Below, one piece after another: positions 24,812-32,941 of a stretch of 64,000 nt of DNA; within the stretch, counting starts at the first letter, position 1, and each line of letters begins with the position of its first letter. Made by a program: the position numbers and the translations under genes. Origin of the DNA: Candidatus Zixiibacteriota bacterium (GTDB lineage Bacteria; Desulfobacterota; Binatia; UBA9968); assembly GCA_035574315.1 (NCBI GenBank), contig DATLYW010000038.1:38981-102980 (forward strand), written 5' to 3'. Below the pieces are notes generated by a model. The model was not told the origin of the DNA. It saw nothing but the letters and a program-made list of their open reading frames with translations, and did not search any database.

Positions 24812-25423
24812 TCAATCCGCGAGCGCGTGGACGCCGAGCACGTCGAAGCCTCCGGCGCGCAGCGCCTGCGCGATTTTCTCCGGGTCGCCGCCGACCACGC
24901 GGAGATAGCAAACCGGATTTTCCCCGAGCTTTTCCCGGTACGTCCCCACGCCGAGAATCTCTCCGCCTTCCCCCGACACGATCCTGGAGGCCTCGGTCAG
25001 ACCGTGCTCCTCGCCCTCGAGGACGAAATCGATGCGCGCGCTCGCGGGCTGCGAAGCCCCCATCACGTCGACGAACGCCTTGAGAATGTCGACTGCCGTC
25101 AGGATCCCGACCACCTTCCCGTCGTCGACGACGGGAAGCCCCCCGATCTTGTGGCGGATCAACAGCTGGGCGGCCTCTTCCACCGTGGCCGAAGAGCGGA
25201 TCGTGAGCACCGGAGCGCGCATGACGCTGCCGACCTTCGCGCCTTCGGGCGCGTCGCCGTGGGCGCGGAGATCGCTATCGGTGACGATGCCGACGAGCTT
25301 TCCGTCGCTCAAGACCGGCAGCCGGCGAAAGCCGCCCGCTTGCATCTTTTGCCGCGCTTCGCTCAACGGTGCGTCGGCGCTGATGACCACGGGTTCCGGC
25401 GTCATTCTCTGGCGGACCAGCAT
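24812..25423 (-). CDS. CBS pair plus ACT-like domain protein (AcuB-like), copy 1
   Basis: A 203-residue protein: a CBS pair in residues 1-125 (QKMQAGGFRRLPVLSDGKLV; RHKIGGLPVVDDGKVVGIL) followed by an ACT-like C-terminal domain (ARIDFVLEGEEHGLTEASRI). The architecture resembles AcuB. A clear paralogue of the same length is at 52084. The start has GGAGG nine bases upstream; longer frames read into the FmdB-like gene. It is the third gene of the BON operon. Ligand and target are unknown. Confidence 0.88.
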   Translation of the reverse strand: MLVRQRMTPEPVVISADAPLSEARQKMQAGGFRRLPVLSDGKLVGIVTDSDLRAHGDAPEGAKVGSVMRAPVLTIRSSATVEEAAQLLIRHKIGGLPVVDDGKVVGILTAVDILKAFVDVMGASQPASARIDFVLEGEEHGLTEASRIVSGEGGEILGVGTYREKLGENPVCYLRVVGGDPEKIAQALRAGGFDVLGVHALAD

Positions 25424-25463
25424 GAGAATCCTCCGTACGGCCGCCGGTTGCGGCGCCGGCGAC

Positions 25464-25637
25464 TCAGCTTTTTTTCGACGTCTTGACCTCGAATGCGGTG
25501 ATCTCGCGGAGCACTCTCGTGCTCGCGCATTTCGGGCACCTGATCTTCTTTTCGGCCCGCCGTTCATATTCCGCAATCGAGCAAGTGATCGCAAAGCGGT
25601 TGCGGCATTTTTCGCAGCGGAATTCGTAAGTCGGCAT
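25464..25637 (-). CDS. FmdB-family zinc-ribbon protein
   Basis: A 57-residue protein beginning MPTYEFRCEKCRNRF, with a second CxxC in IRCPKCAST: four cysteines of a zinc ribbon. This is the FmdB/CxxC_CxxC_SSSS family, often annotated as regulatory, with unproven function. The ATG follows an AGAGGAA site and lies six bases after the BON gene stop. The downstream CBS gene follows after 40 bases. Confidence 0.85.
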   Translation of the reverse strand: MPTYEFRCEKCRNRFAITCSIAEYERRAEKKIRCPKCASTRVLREITAFEVKTSKKS

Positions 25638-25643
25638 TTCCTC

Positions 25644-26363
25644 TTACTCCTCCACGCGCAGCCGGTTGTCCACCCGTTCGACTCCGAGAACGTACCACGC
25701 GTCCATCTCGGCCATCTTTCTTGTCGCTTCGGTCGGAACCGTTCCCGTGAGCGTGACGGTTCCTGCCCGGCAACGGACCGCGATCCGGTCGGCGTCGACG
25801 AAAGGATCCTTTTCGAGAACCAGCCGGACCGCGTCCGCCAGCTCATCGTCACTGTCCTGCTCCGGCGGCACCTCTTCCAGGCCGTTGATCACGTCCCGGC
25901 AGCCCGGCACCCACCAGGCGAGCACGCCGGCGAGCCGTTTGTGGCTCAGGCTCGGCACGGTCCCGTTGAGGGTGACCACGCCGTCGCTGACGGCGACGAC
26001 AATGGAGCCGGCGCCGTCCGTCGCCGCCTCGCGCACCGTCTCCACGACCTCCCCGTCGCGACCCCGGATGACGCAGTGCTCGAAAGCCGGTTCCCCGAGC
26101 AATGCCTTGCAGACGCGGTCCCGGATCTCCTCGTCGCCCATCTTTTGGGCGGGAACCACTCTCAGCCGGTCGACGATCCCGCGCACGCCACGCCGTTCGG
26201 CGGCCAGGCGCAGCGCGGTTTTCTTCGCCGCGATATCCTCCACATCGCCCTCCAGGATCACGTCGCCGTTTTGCATCGCGACGTGGATCGGGAAACGGTG
26301 GAGATTGACCTTCGTGTTCTTCTCCAGGGCCGCCCTGATCGATTTTACGATGCGATTTTCCAT
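25644..26363 (-). CDS. triple BON-domain protein
   Basis: A 239-residue protein with three BON repeats: about 3-70 (IRAALEKNTKVNLHRFPIHV; GDVILEGDVEDI), 80-155 (SDGVVTLNGTVPSLSHKRLA) and 165-237 (RAGTVTLTGTVPTEATRKMA). BON domains bind membranes or phospholipids. No signal peptide is visible with this start, so it may act at the inner face of the membrane. The ATG is set by the sigma-54 promoter (start near 26383); the longer frame from 26495 crosses it. It heads the BON-FmdB-CBS-CBS-hydrolase operon. Confidence 0.85.
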   Translation of the reverse strand: MENRIVKSIRAALEKNTKVNLHRFPIHVAMQNGDVILEGDVEDIAAKKTALRLAAERRGVRGIVDRLRVVPAQKMGDEEIRDRVCKALLGEPAFEHCVIRGRDGEVVETVREAATDGAGSIVVAVSDGVVTLNGTVPSLSHKRLAGVLAWWVPGCRDVINGLEEVPPEQDSDDELADAVRLVLEKDPFVDADRIAVRCRAGTVTLTGTVPTEATRKMAEMDAWYVLGVERVDNRLRVEE

Positions 26364-26394
26364 CCAGGCTCCGCTCGGGCGCAGAAAACCCAAT

Positions 26395-26409
26395 GCAGGA
26401 GGCATGCCA
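26395..26409 (-). promoter_or_regulatory. sigma-54 promoter for the BON operon
   Basis: Minus-strand TGGCATGCCTCCTGC has a perfect -24 box, correct spacing and one -12 mismatch. Predicted start is near 26383, 20 bases before the ATG with GGAG between. Confidence 0.7.
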
Positions 26410-26429
26410 CGGGCGAATCGCTTATCGCG

Positions 26430-26443
26430 GGGAGAATTCTCCC
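26430..26443. promoter_or_regulatory. 14-base perfect palindrome, possible operator
   Basis: GGGAGAATTCTCCC is fully self-complementary and lies about 47-60 bases upstream of the predicted BON operon start. It may bind a dimeric regulator. I found no second copy by eye. Confidence 0.35.
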
Positions 26444-26468
26444 GAATGTTTTCCATGAGTAAAAATCG

Positions 26469-26488
26469 CTTCCGGGAATTTTGCCGCC
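26469..26488 (+). promoter_or_regulatory. candidate enhancer-binding site (UAS)
   Basis: CTTCCGGGAATTTTGCCGCC lies about 86-105 bases upstream of the predicted start of the BON operon, where sigma-54 activators bind. It closely matches 10933-10952 and 36561-36580. Confidence 0.42.
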
Positions 26489-26544
26489 TTTGCAAATCCG
26501 CGTTTCGGCGATCTCCTGCCGGGCGTGTCGCCGTGTGGAACCGA

Positions 26545-26574
26545 TTCGGAGCCGCCTGTTGAATGGGCTATAAT
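26545..26574 (+). promoter_or_regulatory. sigma-70-type promoter for the primase-like gene
   Basis: A perfect TATAAT at 26569-26574 with a weak -35 (TTCGGA at 26545-26550, 18-base spacer). The implied start is near 26581, only about 13 bases before the ATG at 26594, so the message would be almost leaderless. Confidence 0.5.
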
Positions 26575-26593
26575 AGAACCGGATTTACCAAAT

Positions 26594-27712
26594 ATGCGAA
26601 AATTCCGATGGGTCGATTTCGCCGCCCACTTTCAAAAAGGCTTTCGCAACCACATCGTTTCGATCGACGAGGTTCCGGCCCTGGTCCAGGCCTTCGATCG
26701 CTACGGCTGCTATGCCACCTATTTTTTCTTCTCCGACGAGGTCCTCGCGTACATGAGCGCCCAGGCGGAAGCGGGCTCGCCGACCATCTCCGGATACGGC
26801 GGAAAAGTCTGGGCGCCGTTCTTCCCGATCGACCTCGACCACCCCGAGACCCAGCCCGCCCTGGAAGCGGCGCGCCTGCTCGCGGCCTTTCTCCGTAACG
26901 GGTGGAAAATCGCCCCCGAAGCGCTGCAGATCTATTTCAGCGGCTCGAAGGGGTTTCACCTCATGCTCGATACGCGCATCTTCGGCAGGGTCGCGCCCTC
27001 GAAGACCCTCCCGGCGGTCTTCGACGCCGTCCGCCGTCACCTGTCCTACCAGCTCCCGGAGCGGCTGCGGGATACCGTCGATTTCGCCATCAAGGACCGC
27101 GTGCGCCTGCTGCGCCTTCCCAACACGATCCACGAGCGCTCCGGGCTCAACAAGGTCCTTCTGTTCCCCGAGGAGATCGAGCGCCTCGATGCCGCCGCTG
27201 TTCGGGAGCTTGCCCGCGGAACGCGCCCGCTCGCCTGCACGGACGAGACCGGCCTGATCTCGCGCGTCCACGTCGGCGAGAACGAGGAAGCGTCGCGACT
27301 CTTTCGGCGCGTGCGCCAGCAGGTGGCCCGTCTCAAGCGCAGGCCGTTTTCCTATCGTTTTCGGCGGCAAACCGATTCGAGAGAGGTCCGGTTTCGCTGC
27401 GCCGCGGTGGAGCGGATCTGGGAAAGCCACATCGAGCCGGGCTTCCGGAACAACTGCGCGATCCGCCTGGCCTCCGAGCTGCGCCTCCTGGGATTGAGCG
27501 CGGACGAGACGCTCGAGAAGCTTTTCGAATGGAACGAGAAGAACCGCATCGCGCTTCCACGCGACGAGCTCGAGCGTGTGGTCCGCTCCGCCTATCACCA
27601 CCCGTTTCCTTATCGTTACAGCTGCCGGGACGAGATCCTGCGACGCTTTTGCCCTCTGCCGGACTACGAGTCCTGCCGGGAGTTCACCGCATCCCGGAGC
27701 GAGACCGACTGA
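26594..27712 (+). CDS. archaeo-eukaryotic primase (AEP)-superfamily protein
   Basis: A 372-residue protein with AEP/PrimPol motifs in order: the metal pair D80-x-D82 (FFPIDLDHPE), nucleotide-binding SGSKGFHL at 116-123, and the third acidic region (TVDFAIKDRVRLLRLPN, 161-177). The C-terminal 300-350 region (NCAIRLASELRLLGLSADET) looks like a PriCT domain, and cysteines near the end (YSCRDEILRRFCPLPDYESC) may bind metal. It could be a repair or replication-restart primase-polymerase. No ligase, Ku or helicase partner is adjacent. The start is placed after the TATAAT; the GTG frame from 26525 precedes the promoter. Confidence 0.8.
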   Translation: MRKFRWVDFAAHFQKGFRNHIVSIDEVPALVQAFDRYGCYATYFFFSDEVLAYMSAQAEAGSPTISGYGGKVWAPFFPIDLDHPETQPALEAARLLAAFLRNGWKIAPEALQIYFSGSKGFHLMLDTRIFGRVAPSKTLPAVFDAVRRHLSYQLPERLRDTVDFAIKDRVRLLRLPNTIHERSGLNKVLLFPEEIERLDAAAVRELARGTRPLACTDETGLISRVHVGENEEASRLFRRVRQQVARLKRRPFSYRFRRQTDSREVRFRCAAVERIWESHIEPGFRNNCAIRLASELRLLGLSADETLEKLFEWNEKNRIALPRDELERVVRSAYHHPFPYRYSCRDEILRRFCPLPDYESCREFTASRSETD

Positions 27713-27732
27713 CCCCTCGCCGGCAGTTCCGG

Positions 27733-27837
27733 TCAAGGCCCTCGCCGGCGCCGGTCGGTGAGGGAAATCAAAATCTCCAGGGCCAGCGTCAGGAAAATAA
27801 AGACTACGAGGATGAAGAGCTCGGTTTCCTCGGCCAT
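27733..27837 (-). CDS. 34-residue single-pass membrane peptide
   Basis: Reading on the minus strand from the ATG at 27837 gives a short acidic start (MAEETELF), one hydrophobic helix (ILVVFIFLTLALEILISL) and a positively charged end (TDRRRRGP), then TGA. This is an N-out/C-in type single-pass topology by the positive-inside rule. GGAGG lies seven bases upstream of the ATG, and a perfect sigma-54 promoter lies 37-51 bases upstream. It is too short for routine gene calling. Function unknown; it sits between the primase and the NtrB-like kinase gene. Confidence 0.62.
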   Translation of the reverse strand: MAEETELFILVVFIFLTLALEILISLTDRRRRGP

Positions 27838-27873
27838 GGTTCGCCTCCACGAGCTTGCTCAATATGAAGGTGC

Positions 27874-27888
27874 GCAAAGGGTGTGCCA
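27874..27888 (-). promoter_or_regulatory. sigma-54 promoter for the 34-residue peptide
   Basis: Minus-strand TGGCACACCCTTTGC is a perfect -24/-12 match. Predicted start is near 27862, followed by GGAGG and the ATG at 27837. No other gene on this strand lies close enough to be served. Confidence 0.78.
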
Positions 27889-27928
27889 GCCCGGACCGGC
27901 AGGATCCTATGAAACGCCGGAGCTTGCG

Positions 27929-27957
27929 TTGACAACCTCGGGCCGCTGTAATAAAAA
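27929..27957 (+). promoter_or_regulatory. sigma-70-type promoter for the NtrB-like kinase
   Basis: A perfect TTGACA at 27929-27934, a 17-base spacer and TAAAAA at 27952-27957 (4 of 6). Predicted start is near 27964, ahead of the TTG start at 28020. Confidence 0.5.
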
Positions 27958-28019
27958 CTTCCGGTCGATTCGCAAATCTGGGAAAGGGCGTTTCCGGAGG
28001 GGGTTCAGGCGGGGAGAAC

Positions 28020-29624
28020 TTGGCCGAAAAAGACAAAGAAGACCCAGTCTCACTCGCCGAGCTGGCGCAGCTGCGCCAGGCGGTCGAGCGGCTCGAGGGG
28101 GAGCTTGCACGCCGGAAGGAAGCGGAGGAGGCGCTCCGGCAGAGCGAGCAGCGCTTTCGCCTCCTGGTCGAGGCGTGCTCCGATTACGCGATCTTCATGC
28201 TCGATCCGGCCGGGCACGTGGTCACGTGGAACCCGGGAGCGGAGCGGGTGCAAGGCTACACGGCGGCGGAAATCACGGGCAAGCATTATTCGCTCTTTTT
28301 CCCGCCGGAAGATCGCGACGCCGGCAAGCCGGACGAAGAGCTGAAAATCGTCGCGGCCGAAGGACGTCTGGAGACCGAGGGCTGGCGCGTGCGCAAGGAT
28401 GGGTCGAGATATTGGGCGCATGTGATCACCACCGCCCTGCGCGATCAGGGCGGCCGCCTGAACGGTTACGCGAAGGTCATTCGAGATCTCACCGAGCACC
28501 GCAGGGCAGAGGAAGCGTTACGCCGCAGCGAGTCGTGGCTGCGGAGCCTGATCGCGACCACTCAGGACGCTGTCGTCTCCATCGACCGGCAAGGCCGTGT
28601 CGTGCTGTTCAACCGTGCGGCCGAGCGTATCTTCGGATATACCGCCGAGGAGATCGTCGGGCGAAAGGTCAACCAGCTCATGGCCGAACCCTACGCTTCG
28701 GAGCACGACGCCTACATCGCCCGTTACGAACGGACCGGCGAGGCCCGGGCGATCGGCCGGATAAGGACGGTCACCGCCAGGAGGAAAAACGGAGAGCTTT
28801 TCCCGATCGAGCTCTCCGTAACGGAAATCGCGCTCGAGGACGACGTCCACTACGCGGCCTTCATCCGGGACATCTCCGACAAGGTGCGGCTGCAAAGTCG
28901 GCTCGTGGAAAGCGAGCGACTGGCAGCGATCGGGACGACCGCGGCGACGATCGGCCACGAGCTTGGCAACCCGGTGAACGGGATGTCGCTTACGGTTCAG
29001 CTGCTCGAACGGCAGCTCCGCGATCGCTTGCCCGAAACGGAGGCACCGTTGTGGAGGACCGTGAGCCGGCTCAAGGACGAGATCTCGCGCCTTGTCCGGC
29101 TCGCCGACCGCTTCCGCACCATCTCGCGGAAAGAAAAGTACAGCTTCCGACCGACGGACATCGAAACCGGCGTGATCCAGCCGGTCGTGGAGCTTCAGGA
29201 GCCCTATTTCTCCGCCATGGGGGTCCAGCTCGAGGTTGCAGTGCCGGAGCCGTTGCCCGTGGTGGTGCTCGACCGTGACAAGGTGAAGCAGATGCTCATC
29301 AATCTCCTGAAGAACGCGGCCGAAGCGATGCCGCAAGGCGGGAAGATTACTCTGACGGCCACCGCAGGGAATGATTCCGTGCTCCTGGAGGTTACGGACT
29401 CGGGTACCGGTATTCCGCCCGGAATCGACCCTTTTCAGCCGTTCACCACGACAAAAAAGGATGGCACCGGCCTTGGGCTGTGGATCGTGCGGCAGATCGT
29501 CGTGGCTCATGGCGGCGTAATTACTTACCGAAGCTTTCCCGGGACCGGGACCACCTTTAGTATCGAGCTTCCCTGCCAGGGTCCGGACCTGGAATCCAAC
29601 GAACTTTGGCGTCTTATTTGCTAA
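28020..29624 (+). CDS. PAS-PAS sensor histidine kinase (NtrB-like)
   Basis: A 534-residue soluble kinase with no membrane segment. An N-terminal coiled coil (about 10-35) leads into two PAS domains (about 35-155 and 165-285). The HisKA phosphorylation helix is ATIGHELGNPVNGM near 320, and the HATPase domain has NLLKNAAEAMP, DSGTGIPPG and GTGLGLWIV. It resembles NtrB-type kinases that pair with sigma-54 activators, and the NtrC-like regulator gene follows 119 bases later. The signal is probably cytoplasmic: redox, oxygen or a metabolite. The start is TTG with GGGGAG just upstream. Confidence 0.9.
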   Translation: MAEKDKEDPVSLAELAQLRQAVERLEGELARRKEAEEALRQSEQRFRLLVEACSDYAIFMLDPAGHVVTWNPGAERVQGYTAAEITGKHYSLFFPPEDRDAGKPDEELKIVAAEGRLETEGWRVRKDGSRYWAHVITTALRDQGGRLNGYAKVIRDLTEHRRAEEALRRSESWLRSLIATTQDAVVSIDRQGRVVLFNRAAERIFGYTAEEIVGRKVNQLMAEPYASEHDAYIARYERTGEARAIGRIRTVTARRKNGELFPIELSVTEIALEDDVHYAAFIRDISDKVRLQSRLVESERLAAIGTTAATIGHELGNPVNGMSLTVQLLERQLRDRLPETEAPLWRTVSRLKDEISRLVRLADRFRTISRKEKYSFRPTDIETGVIQPVVELQEPYFSAMGVQLEVAVPEPLPVVVLDRDKVKQMLINLLKNAAEAMPQGGKITLTATAGNDSVLLEVTDSGTGIPPGIDPFQPFTTTKKDGTGLGLWIVRQIVVAHGGVITYRSFPGTGTTFSIELPCQGPDLESNELWRLIC

Positions 29625-29743
29625 CTTTATGTAGTTTGGGTTGGAGGTATTGAATTTTACACGGAAAATAGCAGTCCTGTTTTTTGTAAATTTCGGAAGA
29701 CGGCGATCTTTTTTCTCATTTCTGCGAAAAGGATAAGCTCGCT

Positions 29744-31090
29744 TTGACTGAAAACATTCTCGTGGTCGAAGATCAGGATTCCGCCCGGGAAAGCCTGGCG
29801 GAGCTTCTCAGAGGAGCCGGCTACGAGGTTCACGAAGCCGCGGACGGCAACGCCGCGGTCTCCCTGATCGATCAGCTCGATCTGGATCTGGTCTTGACGG
29901 ATCTCGTGATGCCCGGGCGCGACGGCATCGCGGTCCTGCGGCATCTGCGGGACGTTTCGCCGCAAACCCTGGTGATCCTGATGACCGGGCACGCTTCCGT
30001 GGAGACCGCGGTCGAGGCGATCCGCCTGGGCGCGCAGGATTACCTGTTGAAGCCCCTGATCTTCGAGGACGTGCTGCGCAAGGTTCAGCACCTCATGAGC
30101 CATCGCAAGCTCGCATGGGAGAACCAGCTTCTCCGCCGCGAGATCGGCAGGCACTTCAGTCCCGACCGTCCTTTCGGGCGAAGTCAGGCTATGCAGGACA
30201 TCATGGCGATGGTGAAAAAGGTCGCGCCGACCCCGACGACGGTCCTGATCACGGGGGAAAGCGGGGTCGGAAAGGAAGTGGTGGCGCGGACGATCCACGC
30301 CAACAGCCTTGCCAGGGAAAACGTCTTCCTTCCGGTCAATTGCAGCGCGATCCCCGAAACCCTGCTCGAGAGCCAGCTCTTCGGTTACATGAAAGGAGCG
30401 TTCACCGGAGCGGTCAGCTCCCAGGAAGGCCTCTTCCAACGGGCACGCGGAGGAACGATCTTTCTCGACGAGATCGGCGATATGCCTTTGAGCCTGCAGC
30501 CCAAACTGCTGCGGGTTCTCGAGGAAAAGACCGTGATGCCGATCGGGTCGACCACGCCCGTCAAGGTCAACGTAAGGATCATCGCGGCGACGAACAAGGA
30601 CCTCAAGGCCGAGGTCGAAGCCGGCCGTTTTCGCGACGATCTCTACTACCGCCTGAACGTCTTCGAGATCAACATTCCGCCCCTGCGCAAGCGCCTCGAG
30701 GATCTCCCGGGGCTGGTCGAGCATCTCATCCACCGCCACAATCTAGAGATGAAGACCAATTACAAGGGCGTCGACAGCGCGACGATGAGAATCCTGATGT
30801 CGCTGCCGTGGAAAGGGAACATCCGCGAGCTGGACAACGTGCTCGAGCGCGCGATGATCCTCGGCGACGGCGAATGGATTACGCCCGCCAATCTTCCCGG
30901 CCAGCACTCGGTGGAAGACGGATTTACCGGGGAGGAAAACCTAACGCGGGCGGTCGAGCTCTACGAGAAGGCCTTCATCGAGCGCACGCTCGGGAAGGTG
31001 GGCGGCGACAAGATCCGCGCCGCCGAGCTTCTCGGCCTGAGCCTCTCGACGCTCTACCGCAAGATCGAGAAGCTGGGCATCGAAGCCTGA
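29744..31090 (+). CDS. sigma-54-dependent response regulator (NtrC family)
   Basis: A 448-residue activator. The receiver domain (1-115) has phosphoacceptor Asp in DLVLTDLVMPGRDG. The AAA+ domain (about 140-375) has Walker A GESGVGKE, the sigma-54-contacting GAFTGA loop (MKGAFTGAVSS) and FLDEIGDMP. A C-terminal Fis-type helix-turn-helix (about 405-447) ends ELLGLSLSTLYRKIEKLG. It starts with TTG after AAGGATAAG. It is the only sigma-54 activator in the window, so it is the nearest candidate controller for the many sigma-54 promoters here. Its TGA directly abuts the stop of the convergent sigma-factor gene. Confidence 0.95.
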   Translation: MTENILVVEDQDSARESLAELLRGAGYEVHEAADGNAAVSLIDQLDLDLVLTDLVMPGRDGIAVLRHLRDVSPQTLVILMTGHASVETAVEAIRLGAQDYLLKPLIFEDVLRKVQHLMSHRKLAWENQLLRREIGRHFSPDRPFGRSQAMQDIMAMVKKVAPTPTTVLITGESGVGKEVVARTIHANSLARENVFLPVNCSAIPETLLESQLFGYMKGAFTGAVSSQEGLFQRARGGTIFLDEIGDMPLSLQPKLLRVLEEKTVMPIGSTTPVKVNVRIIAATNKDLKAEVEAGRFRDDLYYRLNVFEINIPPLRKRLEDLPGLVEHLIHRHNLEMKTNYKGVDSATMRILMSLPWKGNIRELDNVLERAMILGDGEWITPANLPGQHSVEDGFTGEENLTRAVELYEKAFIERTLGKVGGDKIRAAELLGLSLSTLYRKIEKLGIEA

Positions 31091-32611
31091 TCACGCGACG
31101 TCCGACGCCGGGGATGCGGTCGGCGGCTTTCTCGCCGTCGGGTGGCGCAGGATCTGGAGCGATCGTTGCTCGATCTGGCGAATCCGCTCCCGGGTTACCG
31201 CGAAGATTTCCCCGAGTTCCTCGAGCGTGTAGTCCCGCGCCTCGTCCAGACCGAAGCGCATCCGCAGCACCTTTTCCTGCCGCGGCGTAAGCACCGCGAG
31301 AGCCTTTCGGATCTTGGCGCGCAGGATTTCGTCGGCTGCGGCCTCCTCGGGACGCGGCGCGAGGCGGTTCTCCACGAGATCCTGGAGGAGATCCTCCCCC
31401 TCGGCGATCGGCGTCTGGAGCGAAACCGGCTCCAGCGGCGACTGGAGAACGTCGAGGAGTTCGGCCACGGGCATGCCGACCGCGGCGGCAAGCTCCTCCG
31501 GAGCGGGCTCGCGTCCCGAGCGGGCCTGCAGGCTCTTTGCGATCTGCAGGATCTTGTTCCTCGTCTCCACGCGGTGAACCGGAAGGCGGATGGTGCGCCC
31601 GGTATCGATGATGCCGCGGGTGATGCTCTGCCGGATCCACCATGTGGCATAGGTCGAAAAGCGAAAACCCATCCGGTAGTCGAATTTCTCGACGGCGCGG
31701 ATCAGCCCGAGGTTCCCTTCCTGAACGAGATCCATGAAGCTGAGGCCCCGGTTGACGTAGTGTTTCGCGATGCTCACCACCAGGCGGAGATTGGCTTGGA
31801 TGAACTCGTTCTTCGCCCCCCGTACTTCCTCGGCGGCGCGGCGGGCGGCGGCGGTCAGCCGTCGCAGCTCGTCGGCGCGAAGCCCGATGGAGCGCTCGAG
31901 CGCTCTGAGCTCGGCGAGCGTGGCGCGGCGGCGGGCGCCGGTTTCGGTTGCGGCCCGTTGCTCCAGGGCGTCGAGCCGCCGGGCGTACTCCTCCGCCTGT
32001 TTCATCCACTCCGTGACCCGGGGCTGCGAAACGCCAAGGGTGTGGAGCGCCTGGGCCAGCTCCCGGATCCGCGACGCCTTTCGTTCTTCCAGCAGGCGGC
32101 GCCGCCGCTGCAGCAGCCGGGAACGGTGCACCTCCCGCAGCAGCCGGGCCAGGCTCCGGGCCGAGCGCCGCAGAGCGGCCAACGAGACGGGCGGAGGGAC
32201 CGTCCCGGGTTGCCGTTTTTCCTGCTCGTGGGCGCTTTCGGCCTTTTCGAACAACTCGCTCCGGTCGAGCGTACCCGAGGCGACGGCATCGAGCAGCTCG
32301 ATCAGCCGGTTCACCACTGCGGGAATCGACAGGAGCGCCTGCAGGATCTCCAGTTGCCCCGCCTCGATCTTCATCGCCAGCTCGACCTCGCGCTCCCGCC
32401 CGAGCAAGGAGACCGATCCGATCTCGCGCAGATACGCGATCATCGGGTCGGCGGGCCCGGCGACGCTTTCCTCGCTGATCTCGACTTCTTCCGCTTCCTC
32501 GAGCGGGGGAACCTCGAGCTCGGCCTCGCGGTCCTCTTCCTCGAATTCCGGAGCGCCGATTCCGAGGGCGCCCTCCCCGAAATGGTTCTCGTTCTCGATC
32601 GGTCTTCGCAT
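31091..32611 (-). CDS. RpoD-family sigma-70 factor
   Basis: A 506-residue primary-type sigma factor. It shows region 1.2 ([24 protein letters not shown]), a long variable arginine-rich insert, region 2 ([39 protein letters not shown]), region 3, and region 4 with the helix-turn-helix ([21 protein letters not shown]). Region 1.1 is essentially missing, replaced by an acidic stretch. It could be the housekeeping sigma or a close paralogue such as an RpoS/SigB-like factor; full region 1.2-4 similarity favours a group 1 or 2 sigma. It is convergent with the NtrC-like gene with zero spacing. Confidence 0.9.
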   Translation of the reverse strand: MRRPIENENHFGEGALGIGAPEFEEEDREAELEVPPLEEAEEVEISEESVAGPADPMIAYLREIGSVSLLGREREVELAMKIEAGQLEILQALLSIPAVVNRLIELLDAVASGTLDRSELFEKAESAHEQEKRQPGTVPPPVSLAALRRSARSLARLLREVHRSRLLQRRRRLLEERKASRIRELAQALHTLGVSQPRVTEWMKQAEEYARRLDALEQRAATETGARRRATLAELRALERSIGLRADELRRLTAAARRAAEEVRGAKNEFIQANLRLVVSIAKHYVNRGLSFMDLVQEGNLGLIRAVEKFDYRMGFRFSTYATWWIRQSITRGIIDTGRTIRLPVHRVETRNKILQIAKSLQARSGREPAPEELAAAVGMPVAELLDVLQSPLEPVSLQTPIAEGEDLLQDLVENRLAPRPEEAAADEILRAKIRKALAVLTPRQEKVLRMRFGLDEARDYTLEELGEIFAVTRERIRQIEQRSLQILRHPTARKPPTASPASDVA

Positions 32612-32897
32612 CGCGGATCTGATGGGATTCGCCTCGATCCCGGATCTCCCATAACGACGGGATTACAAATATCGGACCAGCCGCACTCGCCGCCGGTCCG
32701 TCGCCAGAGCGCAGGGGCAGGGGATGAAGGTCGAAAAACCTAGGTTAATTCGGCAAAGGCTCCCGCCGTTTCTTTTCGGGGAAAGCGGCGAGCGAGGCGC
32801 GGACGATCGATTTGCAAAGCTGCGCACGCGGCGGTACGAGCTTTCCCAAATCAGAGAAATCCAGGGCTTCGAAAACGTCACGTTCCGCCCGCCGATC
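32612..32897. other. spacer upstream of rpoD-like and pncB genes
   Basis: 286 bases between two divergent genes, with no gene of its own. It contains TTTTCGGGGAAAGCGGCG near 32774-32791, which shares only its first half with the candidate enhancer motif. No clear promoter for the sigma-factor gene was found. Confidence 0.3.
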
Positions 32898-32912
32898 TGG
32901 CACGGCGCATGC
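32898..32912 (+). promoter_or_regulatory. sigma-54 promoter for pncB
   Basis: TGGCACGGCGCATGC has a perfect -24 box and correct spacing, with one -12 mismatch (ATGC). Predicted start is near 32924, 18 bases before the ATG at 32942, with GGAGG in between. Confidence 0.68.
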
Positions 32913-32941
32913 GTTTACAACGGCCGGAGGGTTGGACTAAA

